Part shown: positions 8,638 to 18,058 of the stretch, piece by piece
Layout: every line of letters starts with the position of its first letter
Numbering within the stretch: the stretch's first letter is position 1
NCBI RefSeq assembly: GCF_003550015.1
Contig: NZ_QXEV01000006.1
Location: forward strand, 31,430 to 95,429
From: Anaeroplasma bactoclasticum
GTDB taxonomy: Bacteria; Bacillota_I; Bacilli_A; Acholeplasmatales; Anaeroplasmataceae
Length of the DNA stretch: 64,000 bases
Reading direction: 5' to 3'
The notes under the pieces: generated by a model
What the model saw: only the letters and a program-made list of their open reading frames with translations
Told to the model about the DNA's origin: nothing
Databases searched by the model: none
Program-made: the position numbers and the translations under genes

Positions 8638-9473
8638 GTAGAAAAAAAAAGTTTTTAATAATTTTCTTTAGTATTCTTTCGATACTTGTTTTATACTTTA
8701 CTACAATCATCATAGTTGGTGTTATAATTGAGAATAGTCAAAATGAAATTATTGAAAAATACTTATCATCTATTCCCAATGATAATCATTTTATATATAA
8801 ATATTTTGATTCATCAATAATATATGAAAATGAATATTTAAATTTAGAAAAATACATTGATAAAAAGGATATATATGTAGAATATGTAAATGAGAATTAT
8901 TTAATATATTCCAAAAGGAAATCTCATACGTATTCTTATTATGTAATTGATAGTGATGGAAACTCATATTTCTTGTTTAAAAAAGATGAACGAGTACGAT
9001 GGAATTATTATAATGAAGGAAATTTCTATATTGAAGGGCAAAATGAATTTTATAGTTATGACATTAACCAAAATGATTTAATTACCATTACTTATGATGA
9101 GTATTTTTCTGCCAATGATAATAAGTATCAAGCAGTTCAATATGATAAAAAACAATTAAAAATTACTGATGTAGATAATGGATTATATAAGTATTTTTCT
9201 TTAGATCATTATCAACAAAATGATATTATAGAAAAATTATTGGGTCTTCAGAAAAAATTGGAAATGCATAATTTTTTAGTTGTTGGAGAGGATATTTATA
9301 TACTAGTTTATGTTAACTATACTTATGCAGTTGTAATTAAATATGATTTTCAAATGGAAACAATTTCTTTTGTTGATAAAATTATAAACGGCTACAAAGA
9401 TGACAAAACGATAATGTTTTATCTTGAAAATCAAAAATGTTATCCTTTAGATGCTATAATTTCTAAAAAGTAA
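8634..9473 (+). CDS. Candidate immunity protein for the orphan Rhs tip
   Basis: About 279 residues: a basic N-terminus (SRKKKF), one membrane helix (about residues 6-30, IIFFSILSILVLYFTTIIIVGVI) and a long outside/soluble domain rich in Tyr, Asp and Asn with beta-like repeats. TTG 8634 overlaps the toxin stop TGA (TTGA) and is 8 nt after GGGGG (8621-8625), so translation is coupled; an earlier TTG at 8613 or ATG at 8619 is less likely. Direct coupling to a toxin tip argues for an immunity role. No family is recognised. The 9474-9603 gap holds nothing obvious. Confidence 0.55.
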   Translation: MSRKKKFLIIFFSILSILVLYFTTIIIVGVIIENSQNEIIEKYLSSIPNDNHFIYKYFDSSIIYENEYLNLEKYIDKKDIYVEYVNENYLIYSKRKSHTYSYYVIDSDGNSYFLFKKDERVRWNYYNEGNFYIEGQNEFYSYDINQNDLITITYDEYFSANDNKYQAVQYDKKQLKITDVDNGLYKYFSLDHYQQNDIIEKLLGLQKKLEMHNFLVVGEDIYILVYVNYTYAVVIKYDFQMETISFVDKIINGYKDDKTIMFYLENQKCYPLDAIISKK

Positions 9474-9603
9474 GAAAACTCCAATATTGGAATAATAAAA
9501 GAGTAGATTTTATATTTTGGGATTATACTATATCTATTAGAATCATTCTTTGGTGATATCTCGTAATATATGTAAATTAAAAAAATAAAATATTATTCAT
9601 AAT

Positions 9604-9629
9604 AAAAAGCCTAGTTTTCTAGGCTTTTT
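9604..9629. terminator. Bidirectional terminator after ispH
   Basis: A perfect 11-bp stem, AAAAAGCCTAG (9604-9614) and CTAGGCTTTTT (9619-9629), with a TTTT loop. It overlaps the ispH stop codon and would work on both strands. Confidence 0.9.
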
Positions 9630-10477
9630 AGATAGTCTATGATCTCATCTACAATATAGGATGGAGTAGATGCACCACTAGATATATTTATTTTTTTAAC
9701 ACCAATTAAAGATTCCTTTGGTAATGATTTTAAATCTTCAATTAGAATAGTCTTTATTCCTCTTTCTATAGAAACGGAATAAAGCTTTTTTGTATTGGAT
9801 GATTTTTTGTCGCCAACTACAATACATAAATCAGCATCTGGTTGATTTTCCATAGCCATTTGTCTTACTGTAGTTGCATTACATATCTTATCATCAATGA
9901 TAGAATTAGGATATATTCTTTTGATTTCATCAAATATTATCTTTGTTTCAAAAATAGATAATGTGGTTTGATTAGTAGCATAAACTTTATCATTTTTGAT
10001 ATTCAAGGATTTAATATCTTCAATAGTACTTACAAAATGAATCTTATCAGATATTCCTATAACACCCTCACATTCTGGGTGATTTTTTGTGCCTATATAA
10101 ATACAAGCATATCCTAAATCTAGATGCTCCTTTATCTTATTATGTACTAAAAGTACATATGGACATGTTGCATCTATAATAGATAGTCCTTTTTCTTTAG
10201 CCTTTTTATAAACTAATGGAGAAACACCATGAGCAGAAAATATTACTGTCCCCTTATTAATTTTATCTAAAAGAAGTAATCTAGATAATCCTTTTTCTTC
10301 AATAGTTATAATTCCTAATTTTTCTAAATCAGAAATTACATGAGAATTATGAATAATTTGTCCTAGCATATAAATAGGCTTAGAAATAGAATCATTCTTT
10401 GCTGCATCCATTGCCATTTTAATGGCATGGGTTACTCCACCACAATATCCTTGAGGTTCTATTTTATGGATGATCAT
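9611..10477 (-). CDS. ispH: 4-hydroxy-3-methylbut-2-enyl diphosphate reductase
   Basis: Final step of the MEP isoprenoid pathway: reduces HMBPP to IPP and DMAPP with a [4Fe-4S] cluster. The three cluster cysteines are visible at C12 (GYCGG), C105 (DATCP) and C199 (ICNATTVRQ), with the conserved His in SAHG and the catalytic Glu in HPE (135). The 288-residue length is typical. The start ATG overlaps the uppS stop (ATGA), so the two are translationally coupled: IspH supplies the precursor and UppS builds undecaprenyl diphosphate for cell-wall lipid carrier. This pairing is well suited to one operon. Identification is firm. Confidence 0.95.
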   Translation of the reverse strand: MIIHKIEPQGYCGGVTHAIKMAMDAAKNDSISKPIYMLGQIIHNSHVISDLEKLGIITIEEKGLSRLLLLDKINKGTVIFSAHGVSPLVYKKAKEKGLSIIDATCPYVLLVHNKIKEHLDLGYACIYIGTKNHPECEGVIGISDKIHFVSTIEDIKSLNIKNDKVYATNQTTLSIFETKIIFDEIKRIYPNSIIDDKICNATTVRQMAMENQPDADLCIVVGDKKSSNTKKLYSVSIERGIKTILIEDLKSLPKESLIGVKKINISSGASTPSYIVDEIIDYLKSLEN

Positions 10478-11199
10478 TTGGATAATCCACCAAACCTTCT
10501 ATCTCTAGATTGGAAATCAATTAAAGCCTTCTTTAATTCATCTGGATTGAAATCTGGGAATAATGTATCTGTAAAATATAATTCACTATAGGCTGCTTGC
10601 CATAATAAGAAATTAGATAATCTACATTCACCAGAAGTACGTATTAATAAATCTAGCTTTGGATAATCTTTTGTAAATAAATGATTTGTAATAAGCTCTG
10701 GTGTAATATCATCAACCTTAATTTTATCTTCTTTAGCTAAGGAAGCAATTTCTTTTACAACAGTAGTAATTTCATCATAGGAACCATAATCAATACATAA
10801 GGTTAATACCATACCTGTATGATCCTTAGTTGATTCAACTGCATTATTTAAAGTATCGGATAGAATTGCAGGAATTCTATCCTTTCTTCCTATTACCTCA
10901 TAACGAATATTGGTATCTGTAACTAATTGCTTAAAGAATTTTTTAAAGAATTGGCTTGGTGCCTTCATTAAATATCCAACCTCATCCGATGGTCTTTTCC
11001 AGTTTTCTGTTGAAAAGCAGTAAACTGTCATATATTTAACACCAATTGAATCTGCATATTTTGCAATATCTCTTAAGGTAAATGCACCATGACGATGGCC
11101 ATACATTCTAGGCATATGTCTTTTTTTAGCCCATCTACCATTTCCATCTAATATAATTCCAATATGTTCTGGAATTCGTGTCATATCAAGTTCTGCCAT
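10474..11199 (-). CDS. uppS: Undecaprenyl diphosphate synthase (cis-prenyltransferase)
   Basis: 241 residues. Signature LDGNGRWAKKR (catalytic Asp about residue 18), YGHRHGA, and the C-terminal RLSNFLLWQAAYSELYF that binds isopentenyl diphosphate. It makes C55-PP, the carrier for peptidoglycan and teichoic-type polymers, in the cytoplasm at the membrane. One small oddity is GECRLSN where GEQRLSN or similar is usual. It is first in the two-gene operon with ispH and has AGGA upstream of its ATG. In many Firmicutes uppS is followed by cdsA; here that neighbour is replaced by ispH. Confidence 0.95.
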   Translation of the reverse strand: MAELDMTRIPEHIGIILDGNGRWAKKRHMPRMYGHRHGAFTLRDIAKYADSIGVKYMTVYCFSTENWKRPSDEVGYLMKAPSQFFKKFFKQLVTDTNIRYEVIGRKDRIPAILSDTLNNAVESTKDHTGMVLTLCIDYGSYDEITTVVKEIASLAKEDKIKVDDITPELITNHLFTKDYPKLDLLIRTSGECRLSNFLLWQAAYSELYFTDTLFPDFNPDELKKALIDFQSRDRRFGGLSK

Positions 11200-11385
11200 A
11201 ATAGTCCTCCTAAATCATAAACGATTATAACATACCTATAAAAGAAATACTATTTAAGTTTCGAAAACCTATATAAATAAGATGCAAAAAGAGCTATTTT
11301 TTAAGATAAATATACCAATATTTATCTCTTTTATTAGTTCTTTATTTGTGATACAATATACTTGATTTTAAATATGGAGTAAATT

Positions 11386-11778
11386 ATGACAAGAAGAGAA
11401 GCAAGAGTTTTGTGTATGCAAATTTTATATAATGCAGATTTTAGTGAGATTTCTATTGATGAATCATTAAAGAATGTTGTTGAAGGTGAAGTTTCTCCTA
11501 TGGTAGAAGATTTCTTAAAGCTAGTTAAGGATAATTTAGAAAAAATAGATTCTATTATTGAAGCATCCTTAGTAAACTATACCTTATCACGTCTAAATAA
11601 GGTAGATAAGGCAATTATTCGTCTAGCAACTGCAGAAATGCTAGATGGTAAGACACCTAAAAAGATTATCATTAATGAAGCATTAGAAATCACTAAAGAG
11701 TATTCTGATCAAGGAGATCATAAAGCAACAAGCTTTAATAATCGTTTATTAGAAAATATTAGTAAAAACTTGAATTAA
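11386..11778 (+). CDS. nusB: Transcription antitermination factor NusB
   Basis: 130 residues, all-helical, starting MTRREARVLCMQILYNADF. The NusB family binds boxA RNA with NusE and supports rRNA antitermination. The C-terminal half has the typical VDKAIIRLATAEML and KKIIINEALEITKEYSD segments. It heads the nusB-xseA-xseB-tlyA-recN run, with xseA 16 bp downstream, an order common in Firmicutes although ispA/dxs and argR, often inside it, are absent. A TACAAT at 11352-11357 may be its -10. Confidence 0.92.
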   Translation: MTRREARVLCMQILYNADFSEISIDESLKNVVEGEVSPMVEDFLKLVKDNLEKIDSIIEASLVNYTLSRLNKVDKAIIRLATAEMLDGKTPKKIIINEALEITKEYSDQGDHKATSFNNRLLENISKNLN

Positions 11779-11794
11779 TGAAAGAGGTATTTGT

Positions 11795-13003
11795 ATGGAA
11801 GAACGATATTTAACCGTTACTGCCTTAACAAAATACATTAAATATAAGTTTGACCACGACCATAATCTTGAAGAGGTACTTCTAGAAGGAGAGGTATCGA
11901 ATTTTAAGCATAATTCCCGTGGTCATTTTTATTTCACATTAAAAGATGAAAATGCTCAAATATCAGCTACTATGTTTCAATCCTATGCGAAGAATGTAAA
12001 ATTTGAACCAGAAGATGGAATGAAGGTATTTGTAAAAGGCGTTGTTACTGTATATGAACCATCAGGTACATATCAAATTAATGTTCGTGAAATGAAATCC
12101 GATGGAGTTGGAGATTTATATTTAGCGTATGAAAAGCTAAAGGCAGAGCTTGAAAAGGAAGGATTATTTGATCCAAATCATAAAAAGCCAATCCCAAGAT
12201 TCCCAAAAACTATTGGTGTAATCACATCCCCAACTGGTGCCGCAATTAGAGATATTATCAACACTGTAGGAAGAAGATATCCTCTTGCGCATATTATCTT
12301 ATATCCTGCAATCGTCCAAGGAGATGATGCTAAGGATAATATAGCTATGCAAATTAAAAAAGCGAATTTAGATGGTCTTGCGGATGTATTAATTGTAGGG
12401 CGTGGCGGAGGCTCTATTGAGGATTTATGGGCATTTAATGAGAAAGTAGTCGCTTATGCTATTTATGATTCTATAATTCCTATAATTTCTGCAGTAGGTC
12501 ATGAAATTGATTTTACTATCGCAGATTTTGTTGCTGACCAAAGAGCTGCTACACCAACTGCAGCTGCAGAAATTGCAACACCTAATGTTTTAGTTTTAAA
12601 GGAAAACATTATAAGCAATGTTAAGCAAATGGAAAAAAGAATACGTCAGATGCTTTATAATAAGCAATTAATGATGGCACAGCTAGATAAAAGATTAGAA
12701 TCTAGAAATCCTTTATCTATTTTAAGACATAAAGAAGAATTATTAGAATCGGATATTGAAAGATTAAATATGAGAATATATAGAATATTAGAATCAAAAA
12801 AGCATCAATATGAAATCTTAAGAAGAAGCTTAGATTCTAATAATCCTTTAGCAATTATGGATAAGGGATATTCTATATCTAGTGTTAATGATAAGATTGT
12901 TACTAGTGTTAAAGATATAAAGATTGATGATACAATGACAACTAAGATGAAAAATGGTGTTGTTGTTAGTAAGGTTATGGAGGTTTTGGAAAATGGAAAA
13001 TGA
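11795..13003 (+). CDS. xseA: Exodeoxyribonuclease VII large subunit
   Basis: 402 residues: N-terminal OB-fold (about 1-105; LEGEVSNFKHNSRGHFYFTLKD), central catalytic domain (GVITSPTGAAIRDIINTVGRRYP, GRGGGSIEDLWAFNE, SAVGHEIDFTIADFVADQRAATPTAAAE; cited in short motifs) and a coiled-coil C-terminus. With XseB it degrades single-stranded DNA. Its stop lies 11 bp beyond the start of xseB, so the two subunits are translationally coupled. Confidence 0.94.
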   Translation: MEERYLTVTALTKYIKYKFDHDHNLEEVLLEGEVSNFKHNSRGHFYFTLKDENAQISATMFQSYAKNVKFEPEDGMKVFVKGVVTVYEPSGTYQINVREMKSDGVGDLYLAYEKLKAELEKEGLFDPNHKKPIPRFPKTIGVITSPTGAAIRDIINTVGRRYPLAHIILYPAIVQGDDAKDNIAMQIKKANLDGLADVLIVGRGGGSIEDLWAFNEKVVAYAIYDSIIPIISAVGHEIDFTIADFVADQRAATPTAAAEIATPNVLVLKENIISNVKQMEKRIRQMLYNKQLMMAQLDKRLESRNPLSILRHKEELLESDIERLNMRIYRILESKKHQYEILRRSLDSNNPLAIMDKGYSISSVNDKIVTSVKDIKIDDTMTTKMKNGVVVSKVMEVLENGK

Positions 13004-13214
13004 GAAGGAAATGACATTTGAAGAATGTATAACTGCCCTAGAGAATATTTTAAAGGATTTAGAACGTCAGGATATCTCTTTAGAGGATTCCGTTAAAGCA
13101 TATACTAAAGGCTTAGAGCTATCTAAAAAATGTAATGAAATACTATCCACAAATGAAAAGCTAGTTGTAGAAAAAATGACAGAATCTGGACTTGTGGATT
13201 TTACCCAGGAATAA
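12993..13214 (+). CDS. xseB: Exodeoxyribonuclease VII small subunit
   Basis: 73 residues (MENEKEMTFEECITALENIL...). ATG 12993 is 9 nt after GGAGG (12979-12983) and overlaps the end of xseA. The longer frame from 12954 has no ribosome site. Family features are the helical L-E-x-I-L-x-x-L-E repeat (ALENILKDLERQDISLEDSV) and LELSKKCNEIL. It binds the C-terminal helices of XseA. Confidence 0.92.
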   Translation: MENEKEMTFEECITALENILKDLERQDISLEDSVKAYTKGLELSKKCNEILSTNEKLVVEKMTESGLVDFTQE

Positions 13215-13215
13215 A

Positions 13216-13971
13216 ATGAGATTAGATCAGTATTTAGTTGAAAAGGGATTCTTTGAATCTAGAAATAAAGCCAAAGCAGCAATAGATGATGGACATATTT
13301 CTATAAATGATAAGATTATTACAAAATCATCTTATGATGTTTTAGATAGTGATACTATAAAAATAGTAGGAGATATCTGCCCCTTTGTATCTAGAGGAGG
13401 ATATAAGCTTTTAGCTGCAATTCAATCCTTTTATCTAGATTTTAATGGGAAAACAATTGTAGATATTGGTGCATCTACAGGTGGATTTACCGATTGTGCA
13501 CTTCAAAATGGTGCAGCTAAGGTTTATTCTATTGATGTAGGAACAAACCAATTAGCTGAAAAATTAAGAAATGATTCTAGAGTAATTTCCCTAGAACAAA
13601 CCAATATTCAAGATATTCCATATTTCCCTGAAAAAATAGATTATTTTGTTATGGATGTATCCTTTGTATCTATTGAATATTTAATGAAGGATATTCATAA
13701 ATTTATTACAGATGATAATAAGCTTGTATGTCTTATTAAGCCTCAATTTGAGGTTGGTAAGGTCCATATGAAAAATGGCATTGTGAAAGAAAGAACGATT
13801 CATATTAATGTCATTGAAAACATTATGAAAGATTTAGAGCAATATGGCTTAGGAATATCTAAGCTTATTCCATCCCCTATATTAGGTGGTTCTGGGAATA
13901 AGGAATTCTTATGCTTAATTGAAAGAAACATCAAAACAAAGATTAATGTAGTAGAAGCTATAAAGGAGTGA
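13216..13971 (+). CDS. tlyA: TlyA-type rRNA 2'-O-methyltransferase (S4 plus FtsJ domains)
   Basis: 251 residues. ATG 13216 follows the xseB stop directly, with AGGA at 13207-13210. The S4 RNA-binding domain (1-60, MRLDQYLVEKGFFESRNKAK) is followed by an FtsJ-like fold with the SAM motif DIGASTGGFTD (83-93) and the KPQFEVG segment. TlyA enzymes methylate 16S/23S rRNA cytidines; older names call it hemolysin. It overlaps recN at its 3' end. Confidence 0.9.
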   Translation: MRLDQYLVEKGFFESRNKAKAAIDDGHISINDKIITKSSYDVLDSDTIKIVGDICPFVSRGGYKLLAAIQSFYLDFNGKTIVDIGASTGGFTDCALQNGAAKVYSIDVGTNQLAEKLRNDSRVISLEQTNIQDIPYFPEKIDYFVMDVSFVSIEYLMKDIHKFITDDNKLVCLIKPQFEVGKVHMKNGIVKERTIHINVIENIMKDLEQYGLGISKLIPSPILGGSGNKEFLCLIERNIKTKINVVEAIKE

Positions 13972-13976
13972 TTTTC

Positions 13977-15653
13977 TTGTTAAAATCCTTAAGTGTAAAA
14001 GACTTCGCCATAATAGAAGATTTAACTGTAAATTTTAATAGTGGTATGACTGTATTAACTGGTGAAACTGGTGCAGGTAAATCCTTAATCATTGATACAA
14101 TATCCCTACTTTTAGGTGCAAGAGCAGATTCTGATATGATTAGATATGGTAAAACTTCAGCAACTGTTATAGGTATATTTGATTACAAGAATGAATTAGA
14201 TTCTATCTTTGATTCCTTCGGAATAAAAAAAGAAGAAATCAAAATAGAAAGAGTAATATCGGATTCATCTAAAAATTCTGTTAAGGTAAATGGAGTATTA
14301 GTAACATTAGCTCAATTAAGGCAGATTGCTAAATATTTAGCGGATATTCATGTTCAAAATGATACTTATCGACTATTTAACCCAGATATATATTTATCTA
14401 TGCTAGACTCTATTTCAGATTCTAAATATCAAAAATATATGGCATCCTATTCCAAAAGCTTATTTCAATATTTAGATGCAATAAAAGATTATGAAAAGGT
14501 TGTTAAGGGAAAAAAGAATTTAGATGAAAGATTAGAATTCTTAAAATACGAAAAAGAAGAGCTAGAAGCATTAGAATTATATCCAAATATGGATAAGGAA
14601 TTAGAAGAGGTTATTGGAAGATTATCTAATTTTGATAAGATTCAAAACAATTTAAGTGAAGCATATAACTATTTAGATGGAAATATATCACCAATAGATC
14701 AATTATATGAAGCTGCAAAGGCACTTGAGACTATTAGTGAATATGATGAGAAATACAAAGAAAATGCATCAAAACTTTTAGATTGTTATTACATTAGTGA
14801 TGAAATTAAATCATCTATAAGAGATAATTTAGACTCCCTAGATTATGATGAGGATGAATTAAATCGCTCTATAGAAAAGATGAATGATTTATCTAAGGTA
14901 ATGGATAAATATAAAAAGAATGTAGATGAATTAATTCTATATTTAAAAGAAATTACTTTATCTATAGATATGGCAGAAAACTATGATGAAGCATTAAAGG
15001 AATATAGATGTAAGGTAGATGATAGCTTTAATGCATTAAAGATTAACTCTATCGCCTTAAGCGATTATAGGAAAAAAATCGCTTTAAGCTTAGAAGATGG
15101 TATCATTAAAGAATGTAAGGATTTAGATTTACAAAATACTATATTTAAAGTATCATTTAATGAAGTGGATTATAGTGATTCCTTAAATAAGGCTATATTT
15201 AGAGAAGATGGAGTAGATTCTATTGATTTTTTAATTAGCTTTAATAAGGGTGAACCACTTAAGCCACTTTATAAGGTAGCTTCTGGGGGTGAAGCATCTA
15301 GAATTATGCTAGCATTTAAAACATTCTTCTCTAAGGTAAGTAATGTATCTTTGATGGTATTTGATGAAATAGATACTGGTGTATCTGGTGCAACAGCAAA
15401 GAAAATAGCGAATAAAATGAAAAAAATCGCAGACTCTATGCAGGTTTTATGTATTACCCATCTACCACAGGTTGCAGCGATTGGAGACTATCATAAGCAT
15501 ATTTACAAAGTAGAAGAAAATGGTAGAACAAAAACTGAAATTAAAGATTTAGATGAAAAGGGAAGAATAGAAGAAATAGCATTAATGCTATCTGGAGATT
15601 CTATTTCCTTATACGCACTTGAGCATGCAAGAGAATTATTAAAAAAGGACTGA
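13977..15653 (+). CDS. recN: DNA repair ATPase RecN
   Basis: 558 residues from TTG 13977, which is 8 nt after AAGGAG (13963-13968); GTG 13968 sits on the ribosome site itself. It is SMC-like, with Walker A GETGAGKS (29-36), a long charged coiled coil (about 155-390), ABC signature ASGGEASRI (about 434-442) and Walker B VFDEIDTG (about 460). It acts early at DNA double-strand breaks. The last gene of the nusB-to-recN cluster. Confidence 0.94.
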   Translation: MLKSLSVKDFAIIEDLTVNFNSGMTVLTGETGAGKSLIIDTISLLLGARADSDMIRYGKTSATVIGIFDYKNELDSIFDSFGIKKEEIKIERVISDSSKNSVKVNGVLVTLAQLRQIAKYLADIHVQNDTYRLFNPDIYLSMLDSISDSKYQKYMASYSKSLFQYLDAIKDYEKVVKGKKNLDERLEFLKYEKEELEALELYPNMDKELEEVIGRLSNFDKIQNNLSEAYNYLDGNISPIDQLYEAAKALETISEYDEKYKENASKLLDCYYISDEIKSSIRDNLDSLDYDEDELNRSIEKMNDLSKVMDKYKKNVDELILYLKEITLSIDMAENYDEALKEYRCKVDDSFNALKINSIALSDYRKKIALSLEDGIIKECKDLDLQNTIFKVSFNEVDYSDSLNKAIFREDGVDSIDFLISFNKGEPLKPLYKVASGGEASRIMLAFKTFFSKVSNVSLMVFDEIDTGVSGATAKKIANKMKKIADSMQVLCITHLPQVAAIGDYHKHIYKVEENGRTKTEIKDLDEKGRIEEIALMLSGDSISLYALEHARELLKKD

Positions 15654-15670
15654 AATAATCAGTCCTTTTT
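15642..15670. terminator. Bidirectional terminator between recN and the Cof phosphatase
   Basis: A perfect 12-bp stem, AAAAAGGACTGA (15642-15653) and TCAGTCCTTTTT (15659-15670), loop AATAA. It overlaps both stop codons of the two converging genes. Confidence 0.92.
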
Positions 15671-16471
15671 AAGTACAAGCTTATTTATAGCATAAGCTAC
15701 ACCACTATGTTCATTATCTAATGTGATGAAATCTGCTTTTTCTTTAACCTCGGGATAAGCATTTTCCATCGCAACACCAATACCAGAAGCTAAAATCATT
15801 GGTAAATCATTACCGGCATCTCCTATAGCCATAGTATCTTTTAGTGGAATAATTAAGTGATTGGCTAAGGCAACTAGAGCTTTACCCTTATCAGTATTTT
15901 TATTTAAGAATTCTAAGAATATTGTAGAGCTTCTAAGCATAGAATATTCTTGGTAATATTTAGGATTAACTTCCTTCATTACTCTTGTAACATTTTCTTC
16001 ATTATCTACAAGCATTGCTTTAATGAATAAATCATCATCCTTGATAGTCTCAAAATCACAAATATGATCTATTGTATGATTTATGGTAGCCTCAACATCA
16101 GTATATGGGTTATGGTCTACAGTAATTAGTTCTTCATTAATTCGAAATGCATGATAATGTACACCTAATCTTTTAGATTCATAATATAATTCTTTAACAA
16201 CTTTACCATCAATAGAAGAGCTAAATATAGTTTCTCCTGTACCTACATTAAATACCTTTGCGCCATTATAAATGATGACATAATCATCCTTAGTGGTTAA
16301 GCCTAATTCCTTTAATGTTGGCATAACACCAGATAATGGTCTTCCTGTTGAAATAACTATTTTTATACCCATATCATGGCATATTTTTAATGCCTCTTTA
16401 TTTTCTTTAGATATATTTTTCTTTGCATCAAATAGTGTTCCATCTAAATCTATTGTTATTATTTTAATCAT
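15659..16471 (-). CDS. Cof-type HAD-superfamily sugar/nucleotide phosphatase
   Basis: 270 residues from ATG 16471, which has AGGGA just upstream; a longer frame to 16561 has no ribosome site and runs through a terminator. HAD motif I is DLDGTLFD (about 8-15), motif II STGRP, and motif IV GDAGNDLPM, with a Cof-type C2 cap between. The family dephosphorylates sugar phosphates, FMN or PLP-like compounds; the substrate cannot be read from sequence. Confidence 0.88.
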   Translation of the reverse strand: MIKIITIDLDGTLFDAKKNISKENKEALKICHDMGIKIVISTGRPLSGVMPTLKELGLTTKDDYVIIYNGAKVFNVGTGETIFSSSIDGKVVKELYYESKRLGVHYHAFRINEELITVDHNPYTDVEATINHTIDHICDFETIKDDDLFIKAMLVDNEENVTRVMKEVNPKYYQEYSMLRSSTIFLEFLNKNTDKGKALVALANHLIIPLKDTMAIGDAGNDLPMILASGIGVAMENAYPEVKEKADFITLDNEHSGVAYAINKLVLKKD

Positions 16472-16483
16472 ATAATCCCTCAC

Positions 16484-16506
16484 AAAAAAAGACTCCATAA
16501 GGAGTC
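16484..16506 (-). terminator. Terminator of the small membrane-protein gene
   Basis: GACTCC (16491-16496) pairs with GGAGTC (16501-16506), loop ATAA. On the minus strand it is followed by seven U. Confidence 0.75.
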
Positions 16507-16514
16507 TAAATATC

Positions 16515-16694
16515 TTATAGCTTTCCCATGCATGCCATGATAATAAGTGAGATAATTCCACTTAATGCCATCGCAAGTGCTAAAGTAACGATAATAATCT
16601 TTCCAGCCTTAGAAGAAACAGGATTTTTATATTTCTTTTTGCTATCGTTATTTTTATCTTCTTTAATATACTTATTGTTTTTATCTTGTGCCAT
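16515..16694 (-). CDS. Small single-helix membrane protein, unknown
   Basis: 59 residues: a lysine/asparagine-rich N-terminal half (MAQDKNNKYIKEDKNNDSKK) and one C-terminal membrane helix (IIIVTLALAMALSGIISLIIMA). ATG 16694 has AGGTGAAG 6 nt upstream and the gene has its own terminator, which supports a real gene. The shape is like small DUF4044-type proteins of Firmicutes, but no function is known. It is divergent from dinB, sharing the intergenic region. Confidence 0.6.
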   Translation of the reverse strand: MAQDKNNKYIKEDKNNDSKKKYKNPVSSKAGKIIIVTLALAMALSGIISLIIMACMGKL

Positions 16695-16698
16695 ATTC

Positions 16699-16727
16699 TT
16701 CACCTACTTACAAAAAAATGCTATAAT
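16699..16727 (+). promoter_or_regulatory. dinB promoter
   Basis: Extended -10 TGCTATAAT (16719-16727) with TTCACC (16699-16704) 17 bp upstream. No LexA-like box was recognised. Confidence 0.6.
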
Positions 16728-16777
16728 AAATATCGTTATGATTATATACTAAAATTTTTAAAAAAGGAAGATGCCAA

Positions 16778-17971
16778 GTGAAAGAAAATACATCCAAAAT
16801 TATATTTCATATAGACATGAATGCATTCTTTTGCTCTGTCGCATGCATTTTAAGGCCAGAGCTACGTGGCATTCCTTTTGCTATTGGAAGAGAAAACACA
16901 ACGAAGGGTGTTTTATCTACTGCATCCTATGAGGCTAGAGCGTATGGAATACATTCAGCTATGCCAACAATAGAAGCAAAAAGAATATTACCTTCTTTAA
17001 CTATTGTTCATTTAGATTATAAAATATATCAACAATATCATATGAAGTTTTTATCTATTATAAGAGAATATACCAATAAGCTTGAGATTGCATCTATAGA
17101 TGAATGCTATTGTGATATGACTTTAGCTTGTAAGAATAAGCATCCAATAGTATTAGCTAAAGAAATACAATCAAGAATATTAAAAGAGCATGGCCTTCCA
17201 TGCTCTATTGGAATATCTTATACCTTGTTTTTAGCTAAAATGGCATCCGATATGAAAAAGCCTCTAGGTGTAACGGTTATTACCAAAGGTAATATAAGAC
17301 ATATGCTTGGGCCTTTATCGGTAGAAGATATTTATGGTATTGGTAAAAGAACAAGTCCTATTTTAATTCATGCAGGAATTAAAACGATTGATGATTTTAT
17401 GAATCCAATAAATAAGGATAAGGTAATAGATCTTGTTGGTATAAATACATATCAATATGTAAGAAGCCATGTGCTTGGCTTATCTAGTGATATTGTTGAC
17501 CCAGATAGATATGCAAAATCCCAATCTATATCGACATCCCAAACCTATGATGTACATAAAGAATCCTTATCGGATATGCTATATGAATTAAGAGGAATGA
17601 CTAGAAGCGTTGTTGCAAGAATGAAAGAGGAGAAATCTTTATGTAAAACTGTAACTATAACATTAAGAGATTCTGATTTTGTAACGATTACAAGACAAAC
17701 GAAATTAGATGATTATAGTGATGATTTTGATTTAATTTATTCTGTTGTAACGGATTTAACAGAAGAGAATGTAGATAGTGAAAAGACATATCGATTACTA
17801 GGTGTTGGTGTATCTGGATTAATAGAAAAGGATAAGCTACCAAAGGAGTATAATTTGTTTACTGTAGATGATGTGATGAAAAAAGAAATCATCATTGATG
17901 AGATGATACAGGATTTTCAAAAAAAGTATGGCAAAACTGCGTTATTCCGAAAAAAAGAAAAACAAGGTTGA
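16778..17971 (+). CDS. dinB: DNA polymerase IV (Y-family translesion polymerase)
   Basis: 397 residues with a GTG start and AAGGAAG upstream. Catalytic motifs: HIDMNAFFCSV near the N-terminus, STASYEARAYGI, and SIDECYCDMT holding the Asp-Glu pair. Helix-hairpin-helix thumb (VEDIYGIGKRT) and little-finger domain follow. It copies past damaged bases and can be mutagenic. The SIDECYCDMT variant differs from the more common SIDEVYLD but keeps both acidic residues. Confidence 0.9.
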   Translation: MKENTSKIIFHIDMNAFFCSVACILRPELRGIPFAIGRENTTKGVLSTASYEARAYGIHSAMPTIEAKRILPSLTIVHLDYKIYQQYHMKFLSIIREYTNKLEIASIDECYCDMTLACKNKHPIVLAKEIQSRILKEHGLPCSIGISYTLFLAKMASDMKKPLGVTVITKGNIRHMLGPLSVEDIYGIGKRTSPILIHAGIKTIDDFMNPINKDKVIDLVGINTYQYVRSHVLGLSSDIVDPDRYAKSQSISTSQTYDVHKESLSDMLYELRGMTRSVVARMKEEKSLCKTVTITLRDSDFVTITRQTKLDDYSDDFDLIYSVVTDLTEENVDSEKTYRLLGVGVSGLIEKDKLPKEYNLFTVDDVMKKEIIIDEMIQDFQKKYGKTALFRKKEKQG

Positions 17972-18058
17972 TTTATTGAATGAAAAAATATAAAATAGGG
18001 TGAAAATTAGTTGTTGACAAAATTATTAATTTTGTAACGGATAGAAGGAGGCGAAGTT

